A DNA stretch of 64,000 bases from DATAUD01 sp036268455 (GTDB taxonomy: Bacteria > Verrucomicrobiota > Verrucomicrobiia > Limisphaerales > Palsa-1400), in assembly GCA_036268455.1 (NCBI GenBank), contig DATAUD010000050.1:34587-98586 (forward strand). The letters are read 5' to 3'. Below the pieces are notes generated by a model that was given only the letters and a program-made list of their open reading frames with translations, had not been told where the DNA came from and made no database searches. The translations under genes and the position numbers were made by a program. Positions 1 to 8,997 of this stretch are shown piece after piece (position 1 is the stretch's first letter; each line of letters begins with the position of its first letter).

Positions 1-507
1 CAGCACCACCGACGGTTCGCCCACCAGGTTCTGCCCGTTTTTCATCAGGCACGCCTTGATGATTTTCCGGCCGTCGTGCGAGCCTTCCGGGAGATTCCGC
101 CATAAATTGACGACCTCCGAGTTTTCGTCAAGTATAACGCGGGCGGACGCCGCCAAAGTCGCCGCGGGGTCCGACTTCAGCATCGCCAGCATCCTGCCCA
201 ACGCATTGGGCCCGCAAAGTTTGTCGTCGCCAAAGATGAATTTGATGTATTCGCCCCGCGCCCGTTCCAGGCAGTAGTTCCAATTGTTGACCATCCCCAT
301 GTTCGCGGGATGGGCGATGAATTGCACCCGGGAATCCCGAAGACAATACGGTTTGACCACCTCCGCCGTGTCATCGCTGGAACAATCGTCCGCGATGACA
401 AGTTCAAAATCCGGAAAATCCTGCGACAGCACCGACTCGATTGCCTCCGGCAAATACCGGCCGTAATTGAACGTCGGAATCAGCACGCTGATGGCGGGCG
501 CGTTCAC
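1..507 (-). CDS. Family 2 glycosyltransferase, C-terminus cut by window edge
   Basis: The minus strand is open from a GTG at 507 to the window edge (169 codons). The protein opens with a GT-A fold signature, ISVLIPTFNYGRYLPEAIES, followed by VIADDCSSDDT and IKFIFGDDKL, the nucleotide-sugar and metal-binding segments of family 2 glycosyltransferases. It would transfer a sugar from an activated donor to a glycan or lipid acceptor on the cytoplasmic side of the membrane. GGAG lies 10 bases before the GTG. Donor and acceptor cannot be told from the sequence. It diverges from the methyltransferase/glycosyltransferase/sulfotransferase group at 647-3121, which suggests one surface-polysaccharide locus. 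Confidence 0.82.
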   Translation of the reverse strand, partial: MNAPAISVLIPTFNYGRYLPEAIESVLSQDFPDFELVIADDCSSDDTAEVVKPYCLRDSRVQFIAHPANMGMVNNWNYCLERARGEYIKFIFGDDKLCGPNALGRMLAMLKSDPAATLAASARVILDENSEVVNLWRNLPEGSHDGRKIIKACLMKNGQNLVGEPSVVL

Positions 508-646
508 GCGATTTCATCTCCGGCCTATGCGGCCGCAAAGTCCCGCAAATGCCATCCGCGCAAGAAACTGAACGTTTTTAGGGGCTGATCCATCCCAGCC
601 GTGATTTTGGCCGCTTATTGGCTTGCGTCAAGGGAGATCATCACGG

Positions 647-1366
647 ATGTTCGTGCGGTCCATGGATATTCTTTGCTTCTTGCGCAAAAAGGAAGAAAAC
701 GGAGCGGATTACTACAGCCTGCTGCCCCGCATTCACTCCTTTTTGAAGCCCGCCGCTTATGCGGAAATAGGAATCCGTGACGGCGTTTCGTTGCGCATGG
801 CCACCACCGCGAAGGCGGTTGTTGGAATTGACCCGGCGCCGCAAATCGAAGGCCGGCTGGCGGCGTCCACACGTATTTTCACAATGACGAGCGACGATTT
901 TTTCGCGTCGCGCAGCTTAACAACGGAATTGAGAGGCAAACCTTTCGATCTGGCGTTCATTGATGGAATGCACTTGTTTGAATTCGCCCTGCGCGATTTC
1001 ATCAACCTCGAACGCGCCTCCGCCCCGCGCTCCACCATCCTGGTCCATGATTGTTATCCGGTGGACCGAACCACCGCCGAACGCGAACGGACCACACAAA
1101 TCTGGAGCGGTGACGTTTGGAAATTAATCATCTGCCTTAAAAAATACCGCCCGGATCTGCGCATCTCGACCGTCGATGTTCCTCCGACCGGACTGGGTGT
1201 GATTCGCGGGCTGGACGCCAATTCGGAAGTCCTTTCCTCGCGGCTTGATGATTTGTGCGAGGAATTTATTCCGTGCGGTTACGACCTTTTGGAAAGCGAC
1301 AAGCCGGCGCAACTCAACCGCGTTGCCAATCGTTGGAATGAAATTAAAGCTATCCTCACTGATTAG
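647..1366 (+). CDS. Class I SAM-dependent methyltransferase (Methyltransf_24-like)
   Basis: This is a protein of about 239 residues with the Rossmann-type SAM-binding motif AEIGIRDGVSLRMA followed by VVGIDPAP. Later segments FDLAFIDGMHLFEFALRDF and TILVHDCYP are characteristic of the Methyltransf_24 group, often found in glycan and natural-product loci. The ATG at 647 has AGGGAG ten bases upstream. An in-frame TTG at 623 is possible but less likely. The gene overlaps the next glycosyltransferase by 29 bases, so the two are probably translated together. The methyl acceptor is unknown; a sugar hydroxyl is a reasonable guess from the neighbours. Confidence 0.75.
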   Translation: MFVRSMDILCFLRKKEENGADYYSLLPRIHSFLKPAAYAEIGIRDGVSLRMATTAKAVVGIDPAPQIEGRLAASTRIFTMTSDDFFASRSLTTELRGKPFDLAFIDGMHLFEFALRDFINLERASAPRSTILVHDCYPVDRTTAERERTTQIWSGDVWKLIICLKKYRPDLRISTVDVPPTGLGVIRGLDANSEVLSSRLDDLCEEFIPCGYDLLESDKPAQLNRVANRWNEIKAILTD

Positions 1367-2234
1367 GCAATGGAAGGGGAAGCCCTCCGGAGTTTCGGAA
1401 TGGCGGACGATTTCCAGACCCAAAGCTCTCGGAGTTTTATTGTGTTACAACGACGCCGATATTTTGCCCGACGCCATCGAAGCGTTGCTCCAGAGTAACC
1501 ACGACCTGATCGTGTGGGACCACGGCTCCAACGACGGCACCGCGCAAGTCCTTGATCGTTATGCCGGCCATTTCGTCGAACGCAGACTCGTGCCGCGCGA
1601 GTTTGATTTTTACAAACTCTACGGCGCGATGTCGGATCGTTTGCGCAAAAAGTACGTCCAAAAGTACGACTGGATTTCATGGCCGGACCAGGACGAGATC
1701 CTCGAAGGCCCCGCGCGCGACAAATCGTATTATGATTATCTCACTGAAGTGGTGAACTCGGAATTCAACTGGGTGCAATTCCGCAACTTTAATTTTTGGT
1801 TCACCAGCGAAGACGATCCGAATGTTGCGTCACCCGTCCAGCGCATCCGCCGCTACAGTCTGTTTCCCGATTGCTCCCCGCGAATCCGGGCATGGCGCGC
1901 GTCGGTCACCAACGAGCGCGAATTCAATCATAACCCATTGGAGGGCCAGCGCGAGCCGCGGTTTTTTAATTTACGCCATTATCCTATGCGCAGCCACGCT
2001 CGGATGCTCAAGCGAATCACCCGCGATCGCGCCGGCATACAACGCCCCGGCGCCAACTGGCATTATGACTACATGAAAACCTGTCAGGAACGCCTTCTGG
2101 TGCCACCAGAGTCATTGCACCGGGATGACGGGCGCTCTGAACTGAACCTGAAGCCTATTTTTGATTGGCACCCCATTTATGGCTATCACCTAAAGCCATC
2201 CGCCGCCATCCAACCCTCCGAAAAAGTCAATTAG
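1338..2234 (+). CDS. Glycosyltransferase family 2-like protein
   Basis: The protein has about 298 residues. It begins its fold with ALGVLLCYNDADILPDAIEA and IVWDHGSNDGT, the usual GT2 strand and loop, and has WPDQDEILEG where a DxD metal-binding motif is expected. Members with this pattern resemble the DUF4422/Glyco_tranf_2_4 group acting on extracellular polysaccharides. The ATG at 1338 lies inside the end of the methyltransferase gene and has only a weak ribosome-binding site (GTTGGA). The stop codon shares bases with the GTG start of the sulfotransferase. Substrate is not predictable. Confidence 0.72.
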   Translation: MKLKLSSLIRQWKGKPSGVSEWRTISRPKALGVLLCYNDADILPDAIEALLQSNHDLIVWDHGSNDGTAQVLDRYAGHFVERRLVPREFDFYKLYGAMSDRLRKKYVQKYDWISWPDQDEILEGPARDKSYYDYLTEVVNSEFNWVQFRNFNFWFTSEDDPNVASPVQRIRRYSLFPDCSPRIRAWRASVTNEREFNHNPLEGQREPRFFNLRHYPMRSHARMLKRITRDRAGIQRPGANWHYDYMKTCQERLLVPPESLHRDDGRSELNLKPIFDWHPIYGYHLKPSAAIQPSEKVN

Positions 2235-3121
2235 TGAACACGTCTTCCGAAGATTCTGGACCAACGCCGCGCCCCGAGTTGCGTCCCGATCCTGTATTTA
2301 TTATTGGCATGCATCGCAGCGGCACCTCCGCTGTCAGCGGCGCCTTGGAAAAGCTCGGCCTGAGCGTTGGCAAAACCGTCATGCCGCCGCACGCGGAAAA
2401 TCCCAAAGGCTACTTCGAAAACCTCGCCCTGACGCTCGTCCACGACCATTTTCTCAACGATTGCAAATACGCCTGGCTGGACGCGCGCCCGGTGCGGGCG
2501 AAATATTTTCGTGGCCGCCGCGCCCGGCGCTATCAAAAGCAATTGCTGGAGACCGTGATCCAGGAATTCGGATCGGCGCGCCCCCTCGTCAAAGACCCGC
2601 GCCTCTGCGCAATCCTGCCGTTATGGCGTCCGTTGATAAAACGGCATTTCCCGCAAGCCTCCTTTGTCCTTCCAATTCGGTCCCCGCTGGAAGTCGCTTC
2701 CTCCCTGCGGCAGCGCGATAACATGACCCTCAGTCACGGCCTTGCGCTTTGGGCCGTTCACGTATTGGAAGGCGAGCGGGCGACTCGCGGGCTAACCCGA
2801 GCATTCACCACCTACGAAGAACTGCTCCAAACGCCCTACGAAACCATGGAAAAACTCGCCCGCCAGCTTCATCTTCCCACCGAAAACATAGCTGCCGCCC
2901 TCGACCAGCGAATCGACCCCAAGTTACGGCATCACGCCGAAATCCCGTGGCCGGAGACCGAGCCAGACCGCGAAATAATCACCGCCGTCCACCAAACCCT
3001 ATCCACCCACGGCCCGGGAATGGAACTGGCACTGGACCGTCTGCGGCGTCAATACTACCTCCAAAAGCAATTCCCCGGCGCAAGAATGGAAGCTCTTTGG
3101 GCGCGCCTAACCGGCGCGTAG
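2234..3121 (+). CDS. Sulfotransferase family protein
   Basis: The protein has about 295 residues. The N-terminal P-loop-like motif FIIGMHRSGTSAVSGAL binds the 5'-phosphosulfate of PAPS. LPIRSPLEVASSLRQRD resembles the 3'-phosphate binding segment, with the arginine and the first serine in place. It probably sulfates a carbohydrate made by the neighbouring glycosyltransferases. The GTG start overlaps the stop of the preceding gene (TAGTG), a strong sign of translational coupling. An upstream in-frame ATG at 2165 lies entirely inside the previous gene and is less likely. Similar short sulfotransferases are frequent in Verrucomicrobiota and Planctomycetota. Confidence 0.78.
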   Translation: MNTSSEDSGPTPRPELRPDPVFIIGMHRSGTSAVSGALEKLGLSVGKTVMPPHAENPKGYFENLALTLVHDHFLNDCKYAWLDARPVRAKYFRGRRARRYQKQLLETVIQEFGSARPLVKDPRLCAILPLWRPLIKRHFPQASFVLPIRSPLEVASSLRQRDNMTLSHGLALWAVHVLEGERATRGLTRAFTTYEELLQTPYETMEKLARQLHLPTENIAAALDQRIDPKLRHHAEIPWPETEPDREIITAVHQTLSTHGPGMELALDRLRRQYYLQKQFPGARMEALWARLTGA

Positions 3122-3139
3122 GCGTCGAACGAAGATCAT

Positions 3140-3979
3140 TTATGCGGAGACGCGAGCAAAACGAACGCGTTTTAGAATCAGCAATGAGCCAAAGCAAATT
3201 GTCATTCCAGCAAAGGTTGACCATGCGTCGGGAACAGCAGTCTCCGTGGCGGCGAGGTCGCTCCAGGCGGTGGTGTAACTGCCTGTGGCAGGCATGGCGC
3301 CTTGATCGTAGAAGTTGTAATCGTCCAAGCGAACGAACTCGAGTTGGCCAAGGTCAACGTCATTAACGTTCAGACCGGTTTCGGTAAAGATGTCCACGCC
3401 GTTGAGGTAATAATTAACGGTGCCATCAGGATTGGCGGAAATGTCGAAGGAATTGTAAGCATCGGCTTTAATGCCAGTGTCGCTAACGTAATCCCATGAG
3501 GCGGTTACCTCATTCCAGATAGCCATTTCGCTGGTGGCGCTGGGTACGGCTGTGATGGCGCCATTATTGTTGCCGCTGGCGCCGCTGAGAAACTGCATGA
3601 TATAATAACCATTCTGAGTGCCTGGACCGTAGCCGGTGCTACCCCACAATTCAGCCCCAAGCGGACCCGCTGTGCCGGCCAACATGGCAGAGGTAACGTA
3701 AAGATCTCCGCTAACTGCCCACGCGCCTTGAACCTGGCTTGGGTTGACCTGGTATTTATAGCCTTGGGTTGCGTCGAACGTGGTAGTAGGCTGCGCTTCA
3801 GCGCTACTGACGCCGAGTTGGAGAGCGGTTTGGCCACCTACCGTAGTGGAAGTAAACGAATCAGTTGGGGTGCGGTCAACCGTCCATCCAGAGGTGGTCG
3901 TGGCTGGTATCGATTGGGCCAGGACGGCTACTGAGCTCAAAGCAAACGCCCCAGCGACTGCTGCGTGAAATCGGATCAT
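3140..3979 (-). CDS. Exported protein with VPD-type exosortase sorting signal
   Basis: A protein of about 279 residues starting with a signal peptide (MIRFHAAVAGAFALSSVAVL, cleavage near LAQS). It ends in VPDAWSTFAGMTICFGSLLI followed by basic residues, the tripartite shape (short motif, membrane helix, arginine/lysine) of VPDSG/PEP-CTERM proteins handled by an exosortase. The middle is Gly/Thr/Ser/Asn-rich beta structure with YNSFDISANPDGTVNYYLNG, like concanavalin-type domains. The ATG at 3979 has AAAGGAA seven bases upstream; an ATG at 4054 is in frame but lacks a signal peptide. The IS starting at 4102 lies just upstream. Ligand unknown. Confidence 0.72.
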   Translation of the reverse strand: MIRFHAAVAGAFALSSVAVLAQSIPATTTSGWTVDRTPTDSFTSTTVGGQTALQLGVSSAEAQPTTTFDATQGYKYQVNPSQVQGAWAVSGDLYVTSAMLAGTAGPLGAELWGSTGYGPGTQNGYYIMQFLSGASGNNNGAITAVPSATSEMAIWNEVTASWDYVSDTGIKADAYNSFDISANPDGTVNYYLNGVDIFTETGLNVNDVDLGQLEFVRLDDYNFYDQGAMPATGSYTTAWSDLAATETAVPDAWSTFAGMTICFGSLLILKRVRFARVSA

Positions 3980-4101
3980 ATGAATTTCCTTTAATTTTGG
4001 TTTAGAACAATGCCGGGGGGCAAGCCGCTTGGGGGGAGCTTGTCCAATTTTCAAGTAATACCCATACCAGTAAGTTAAAACAAAAGGTTTAAATAAGCTT
4101 A

Positions 4102-4128
4102 GGGTTCGTTACGCAATAAGTGTTACAA
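4102..4128. repeat. Left terminal inverted repeat of the IS
   Basis: Begins GGGTTCGTTACGCAATAAGT. It pairs with the right end in the blocks GTTACG and AATAAGT. It overlaps the last codons of the transposase. Confidence 0.75.
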
Positions 4129-5346
4129 CTTAAGCGACTGTTGGCGCGGAGAAATCGTATAATTCCATTCTCCGTGGAAATCGTCGCGTTGGAGGTTGAC
4201 TTGCGCCAATGCCTCATCGCTGACTTTCTGGCCCGAAGGATAAATGTTGGTATCCAATTGGCAGTCCACCTTTAATCCTTGGGCGGTGGTGGTTGATTTT
4301 ATTAACTGGACGATGACTTCATGGCTGACGAGCGGTTGCCCCTTCCAGTTCATCGTGATAAAGCAAAAGAGCCGGTGCTCGATTTTGTTCCACTTGCTGG
4401 TCGCCGGAGGCAAATGACAGACGCCAATGGGAAAGCCAAGCTCTTCGGCCAGCTTTTGCAGTTCCACTTTCCAAAGCCGCACCCGTGTTCCATTGCTGCC
4501 TCCGCCATCGGCCGTGATAAGCAAACGCTCCGCTTTTGGATAAAGGATGCCCCCCATCGATTTCCACCAGCGCCGGATGCTTTCGACCGCGAAAGCGGAA
4601 GTGTCGTGATCCGTGCCGACATTGACCCAACCCAGGTTCTTGCCGATGTCGTAAACTCCGTAGGGATTGGCTCGCCCCAATTCAGGAATGATAAAATCAT
4701 GCACGCGCACCTTTTCCGGATCGCCCTTGGGCCGGTATTGGCGACCGGCATTCTTGAAATCCCCCACTAATTCCTTCTTCTTTGTGTCCACGGAAATAAC
4801 GGGCTGGCCCGAGGCCAGTTCCTCGGTGACGCGGCGGTTAAGGTGTTCAAACTGGGCATTGCGATCGGGATGGCTCATCCCTTCGGTGGTTTTGCGGTTG
4901 GCTTGCAAACTGTAGCCGATTTGTTCCAGGACTTCTCCCAGCACACGATAGCTGACCCTGTGTCCTTGGGCTTTTAATTCGGCGGCCAGCTTGCGCAAGC
5001 TTTTGCAAGTCCAGCGCAAGGGCGATTGAGGATCCCCGCGCGTGACCGGCTCGATGAGCTTTTCCAAATCCCTTTGCAAGGTTGGATCCTTGTGCGTTGC
5101 CTTCTTGCGTCCACCGCCTGCCTTGCGCACGCGACCGGTCGAACCGGACAGCGGCGCGGCGAGTTTGATCTCATTCATTCCAATCGCAATGGCCCGACGG
5201 GAAACTCCCGTTTGCCGAGCCACCGCGGAAGCGCCGCCGTAACCCAGAACCTGCGCTTCGGCAGCGGCCACCAACCGGCGCATCCGTTCATCCAGCATCG
5301 GGCCAATCAAAGAAAAGCGGCGTTCAACCATGGTGTCCTTACGCAT
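4123..5346 (-). CDS. ISAzo13-family DDE transposase
   Basis: This 407-residue protein matches the 'Rhodopirellula transposase' DDE family. An N-terminal helix-turn-helix (GGASAVARQTGVSRRAIAIG) is followed by a catalytic core with DTKKKE (first Asp), LLITADGGGSNG (second Asp) and SKWNKIEHRLFCFI (Glu), all present. It catalyses cut-and-paste movement of the element by binding its ends. Two starts are possible: 5346 (GAGG three bases upstream) and the methionine at 5331 (AAGGA upstream). The length is normal for the family and no frameshift is seen. Confidence 0.9.
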   Translation of the reverse strand: MRKDTMVERRFSLIGPMLDERMRRLVAAAEAQVLGYGGASAVARQTGVSRRAIAIGMNEIKLAAPLSGSTGRVRKAGGGRKKATHKDPTLQRDLEKLIEPVTRGDPQSPLRWTCKSLRKLAAELKAQGHRVSYRVLGEVLEQIGYSLQANRKTTEGMSHPDRNAQFEHLNRRVTEELASGQPVISVDTKKKELVGDFKNAGRQYRPKGDPEKVRVHDFIIPELGRANPYGVYDIGKNLGWVNVGTDHDTSAFAVESIRRWWKSMGGILYPKAERLLITADGGGSNGTRVRLWKVELQKLAEELGFPIGVCHLPPATSKWNKIEHRLFCFITMNWKGQPLVSHEVIVQLIKSTTTAQGLKVDCQLDTNIYPSGQKVSDEALAQVNLQRDDFHGEWNYTISPRQQSLKL

Positions 5347-5375
5347 TCACCTCTTTTATATCAAAGCCGAAACAC

Positions 5376-5402
5376 TTGCAATACTTATTTCGTAACAATG
5401 CC
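5376..5402. repeat. Right terminal inverted repeat of the IS
   Basis: On the minus strand it reads GGCATTGTTACGAAATAAGT, matching the left end in GTTACG and AATAAGT. It is followed outside by the TA of the presumed target duplication. Confidence 0.75.
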
Positions 5403-5407
5403 TAAGA

Positions 5408-7015
5408 TCAGACAGGCGGTGTTCCGGCATTTTCAGGCGAGACGGCGTCTGTCGCGCCAGTGGCCTCTTCGGCAACCGGTCCGGGTTCTGTTACAGGATC
5501 CGGTGCGGAAACCGCGACTGGCTGGTCTGCGCCTTCCTCGACGGCCCCCGCTGCCCGAGCTTCGACGGGCGGCGAAGTAGCCGGAGCCGCGGTGGCATCG
5601 GGAACGTCTTGTTTCTTTTCCGGTTTGGGCGGACGAGGCAGGGGCTTCTTAGCGGTCTCGAGAACACCATTGGCAAATTCGATGACATGGCCCTGATGTA
5701 TCAACCAATGCAAATCGCTGGCCAACGCGGTTTGCTCAGGGGTGGCTTCCTGAGCGAGCGCTCCAGCGACCGGCGCGACCGCACCCGGGGCAGGAGTCGG
5801 CGCGGGCGTGGGAACAAGGGCATCGACCAGTTTGCGGCGGGTGCACTTGGGATTGGCATTAATGAAATCAACAATGCGTTTGACCCCTTCGGAAACCGGC
5901 GTCGCTTCCATGTCGAGATAATGAGGACGCGCCACTGAGACGTGGGTGACGGTGCGGTTGACTTTGAAGAATTGCAGGCCGTGCGCCGCAAACTGCTGGC
6001 TCAAGGTGGTGGCAAGCTTCAACGGGAACCGCCGTTGCTCCTCGGCCGCCACGCGCAACGAACGCTGCAATCCCGGCGAACGAATTTGCCGCGCCGCAGT
6101 TCCGGAAACCACGTGTGATTCGACGCTTTTGATCAAATTGGGCAAGTGAATTTCGCGGAAATGCTTTTCGACATTTTCGCGGCTGCCGAGCTTGGTGGCT
6201 TCTGGAACGTTCAGGCAGGTGTATTCCGTCTTGAAACTGTGGTCTTCGATCCATTTTTTGACCACGGCTTCGTCCTTGACGATTTTTACGCGGGCCTTGA
6301 ACGCTTCGAAGGGCATGCGCGCGAAGCGTTCGGTGTGCAACTTGCGCAGTTGATTTTGATAATCGTGATAATTGGGCGGACCGAGGACCGCACCGCTCAT
6401 TCCGCATTGGGCAACAAACGTATAGGTTCCCTTGGGCGGCTCGGTGGCGGTCCGTTCCGCCTGATAGAATGTCGCAAAATGCCTGTTCAAAACGTGTTGC
6501 ACGGCCTCGTCCTCGGAAAGCCAAAGGGTATCGTCCAGGGCGCATAGAAAAAGCGGTTGAACAGGTTTGCCTTCGGCGTTCTTTTTCACTTCAAAACGGA
6601 CTTGCTGGCGTTCCGGTTTCTGCAAAATGAGCTGCGCGATGTCAAATAACGGATAGGCGCGCCCTGTTATGCGGATTTGACGGGCCAGGGATTCCACGCC
6701 TTTGTCGTCCGGCAAGAAAGAGACGAGAATCTCCGGCGGAGGTTGCGGCGCGGGCATTTCGCGCCTGGGTTCGGCGAAGCCTCGGTCGCGCGGGCCGGAG
6801 CCGGGGCGATGCTTTCGATCATGATCACCTTTTGGGCCGGGTCCGCGCGGTTGGTCGCGACGGGGCGGGCGCGGCCTCTGGCGATCGTCGAATTTGCGTT
6901 CGCGCCGTTCTTCGCCGGCGAAATTGGCGTACCGATTCACCGCCGGCGGATCTTGTGCCCACGCCGGCAGGAAAAGTTTTTCCAAATCAAGTTCGGATTC
7001 TGGTGCTGTACTCAT
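5408..7015 (-). CDS. Conserved protein of unknown function with low-complexity ends
   Basis: The protein has 535 residues and I do not recognise a named family. Residues about 40-95 are rich in Arg, Pro, Asp and Gly, like a disordered RNA-binding tail. The central part (about 95-400) is an ordered domain with YPLFDIAQLILQKPERQQVR, CALDDTLWLSEDEAV, several Cys and His, and a winged-helix-like stretch at RIVDFINANPKCTRRKLVDA. The C-terminal 100 residues are Ala/Pro/Glu-rich. No signal peptide or membrane segment is visible, so it should be cytoplasmic. A role with nucleic acids is only a guess from composition. Its stop codon lies three bases before the TA flanking the IS. Confidence 0.6.
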   Translation of the reverse strand: MSTAPESELDLEKLFLPAWAQDPPAVNRYANFAGEERRERKFDDRQRPRPPRRDQPRGPGPKGDHDRKHRPGSGPRDRGFAEPRREMPAPQPPPEILVSFLPDDKGVESLARQIRITGRAYPLFDIAQLILQKPERQQVRFEVKKNAEGKPVQPLFLCALDDTLWLSEDEAVQHVLNRHFATFYQAERTATEPPKGTYTFVAQCGMSGAVLGPPNYHDYQNQLRKLHTERFARMPFEAFKARVKIVKDEAVVKKWIEDHSFKTEYTCLNVPEATKLGSRENVEKHFREIHLPNLIKSVESHVVSGTAARQIRSPGLQRSLRVAAEEQRRFPLKLATTLSQQFAAHGLQFFKVNRTVTHVSVARPHYLDMEATPVSEGVKRIVDFINANPKCTRRKLVDALVPTPAPTPAPGAVAPVAGALAQEATPEQTALASDLHWLIHQGHVIEFANGVLETAKKPLPRPPKPEKKQDVPDATAAPATSPPVEARAAGAVEEGADQPVAVSAPDPVTEPGPVAEEATGATDAVSPENAGTPPV

Positions 7016-7065
7016 CTAGGCCTGTCTGGTTGAGGATGGGATGTGTTCTGGTAGATTGCAAGCGT

Positions 7066-8997
7066 TCACTTGTGAGGCAAAATAAGGGGATCGTCCTTGT
7101 TTTTCATGATCAATCCCCAAGTCACCGACGCTTCGGGAGTCGCGGCGATGTGCAAGGACCGCTCAACCCACTCTTTGGCTTTGTCGTACTCGCCAAGTGA
7201 GACATAATGCCGTCCCATCTCCAGCGCGATGTAGTAGTTATTGGTGTCCGATCGCTCCGCGAGGGCAAAATACGGCGAGGCTCCCTTGGCGTGACCAATC
7301 CAATCCAGAGACATACCGATGCGCAATGGCAAGCGAGCATCATATGGATCGATTTTCATACCCTTGGCAAACCATTGGATGGCTTCTTTTGCCTCGTCCT
7401 CATAACCGGGGTTGGCGTCTTTGCTTATGACGCGCAGTTCTTCTCCCAACAAATAGTCGGTTTCTTCATTGGACGGATCGATCTCGTGGGCATTCTTCAA
7501 AAAAAGCACGGTCTGCTGCCAGGGAACATTTTCAGTTTCCGCGCGACGCAACCAGAATGTTTCCCGGCCTTTACGAACTCCTTGCGCCGCAAAATAAGAC
7601 ACCGCCCCACCGGCCAGAACCGTTAAAATGATTTTGCCCACAAAGCCCGGATTCTTCCAGTATCGCTCTGAAACGAAACGCGCCTGCGCCGCGATCAGAG
7701 CCATCAATAGGATCGCCGTGATGGCGTCGGCGGGAATCTGCATGTTGAAATCGACAATGCAGTGCAACATTATCGCGATCAGGCCAATGGATGCGCCGAG
7801 GATAAAAGCCTTTCGGTCGCTCCTTTTTGATGACAAATCGCCGGCGGACTTGCGAACGGAGAACCAGGCTTGAATAGCCACCCATGCCAGCAAACCACAA
7901 AATGCCGCCACAATTCCCATACCCACAGCGCCCCATTCACAAAGAGTGTTTAGATAATCGTTGTGAACGAGGTCGGGACGGTTTTGTACCTCCGGGGGCC
8001 GCACGCTCGGAAATTGGACGCCGAAATGCCCGGGACCAATGCCCCAGATAACATTTCGCGCATAGAGTTTCTCGGCGGCCTGCCAGTAATAGTCACGGCT
8101 ATTGGTGTTCACCTTTTCGCTTTCAAATGCTTGCGCGAAGCGCCGTTGCAAGGAGTCAAATTGACCGGCGAATATGAAACCAACAATCAAAAGCACGGAG
8201 AGCGTGATGAGGGCCGGAAGCCAGAAGTCCTTCTGCGCCAGTAATATCAGACAAAATAACACCAGCGTCGCAATCATGGCGAGGATCCCGCCGCGGGAGA
8301 GCGAAACGACGATGCCCGCCAGCATCGCCAAAACCGCGTAGGCCAACACCACCTTGATCGTCGCCGAAAAACGGCCCATAACGGTATAAGCAAGCGCCAG
8401 GGGAACGATCATTTCCAGGTAAGCGGCGAAACTGTTCGGATTGATAAAGGTGCCGCTGCCGCGCGCCAGATATTGGCCCGGTTTTGCCGTGCCCCAGATG
8501 TTCGCAGTACCTTTGACAAATTGCACCACCGCAAAAAACGCGAGGCAAAAACCGACGATGACCATGGTCATCGCAACGATGTTGGCGGAGTCTTTGCGGT
8601 TAAGATTATTCAGAGTGACAAAGAACAGCGCCACATAAACGACAACATGCATCAACTGATCGCGCCCGATGTAACTGATGTCCACTAACTGGCAGCGGAG
8701 CAGCGCATACAAAAGGAATACCAGCACCGCCCAGCAAACAGGCGGCCAGCAAAGGCGAAACGGGCGCTGCACCCACCATCGCACCGCCCAGAGCGCCACC
8801 GCAAGGGCTGTCACTCCTTGAATTACCAGGAACGCGGCCGGGCCTGTGGAACCCAGAGCCAGGGGCGCCCAGACGAGGATGAAGAGAATGCACGCCAGTA
8901 TGGCTCGTTGACAAAATGCCTCCAGCCGGCCCTGCGCCAAATCCTGGCCCGGCGACTCCACATTTGCTTGTTGCAGGGATGACAAGAAGCCTGTCAA
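7066..8997 (-). CDS. O-antigen ligase-like membrane protein with C-terminal TPR
   Basis: This 643-residue protein has about ten to twelve membrane helices in residues 30-470. It carries the Wzy_C/O-antigen-ligase signature region (GSGTFINPNSFAAYLEMIVP and GIGPGHFGVQFPSVRPPE with the large loop) and a soluble C-terminal part with TPR-like repeats. Members join or polymerise lipid-linked glycans on the periplasmic face. It fits the surface-glycan genes at 1-3.1 kb. Its start overlaps the stop of leuC by four bases (ATGA), so it is co-translated with an amino-acid biosynthesis gene. That pairing is unusual and may be accidental. Confidence 0.78.
   Translation of the reverse strand: MTGFLSSLQQANVESPGQDLAQGRLEAFCQRAILACILFILVWAPLALGSTGPAAFLVIQGVTALAVALWAVRWWVQRPFRLCWPPVCWAVLVFLLYALLRCQLVDISYIGRDQLMHVVVYVALFFVTLNNLNRKDSANIVAMTMVIVGFCLAFFAVVQFVKGTANIWGTAKPGQYLARGSGTFINPNSFAAYLEMIVPLALAYTVMGRFSATIKVVLAYAVLAMLAGIVVSLSRGGILAMIATLVLFCLILLAQKDFWLPALITLSVLLIVGFIFAGQFDSLQRRFAQAFESEKVNTNSRDYYWQAAEKLYARNVIWGIGPGHFGVQFPSVRPPEVQNRPDLVHNDYLNTLCEWGAVGMGIVAAFCGLLAWVAIQAWFSVRKSAGDLSSKRSDRKAFILGASIGLIAIMLHCIVDFNMQIPADAITAILLMALIAAQARFVSERYWKNPGFVGKIILTVLAGGAVSYFAAQGVRKGRETFWLRRAETENVPWQQTVLFLKNAHEIDPSNEETDYLLGEELRVISKDANPGYEDEAKEAIQWFAKGMKIDPYDARLPLRIGMSLDWIGHAKGASPYFALAERSDTNNYYIALEMGRHYVSLGEYDKAKEWVERSLHIAATPEASVTWGLIMKNKDDPLILPHK

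Larger units (their letters stand above)
4102..5402 (-). mobile_element. Complete ISAzo13-family insertion sequence (about 1.3 kb)
   Basis: Imperfect terminal inverted repeats (21 of 27 positions match) bound a single transposase gene on the minus strand. A TA dinucleotide stands directly outside both ends (4100-4101 and 5403-5404), as expected for a short target duplication. The right end lies only a few bases beyond the stop codon of the gene at 5408-7015, so the insertion did not cut that gene. Open reading frame, ends and duplication all look intact, so the element may be recent and active. Exact end positions depend on how the TA is assigned. Confidence 0.82.
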
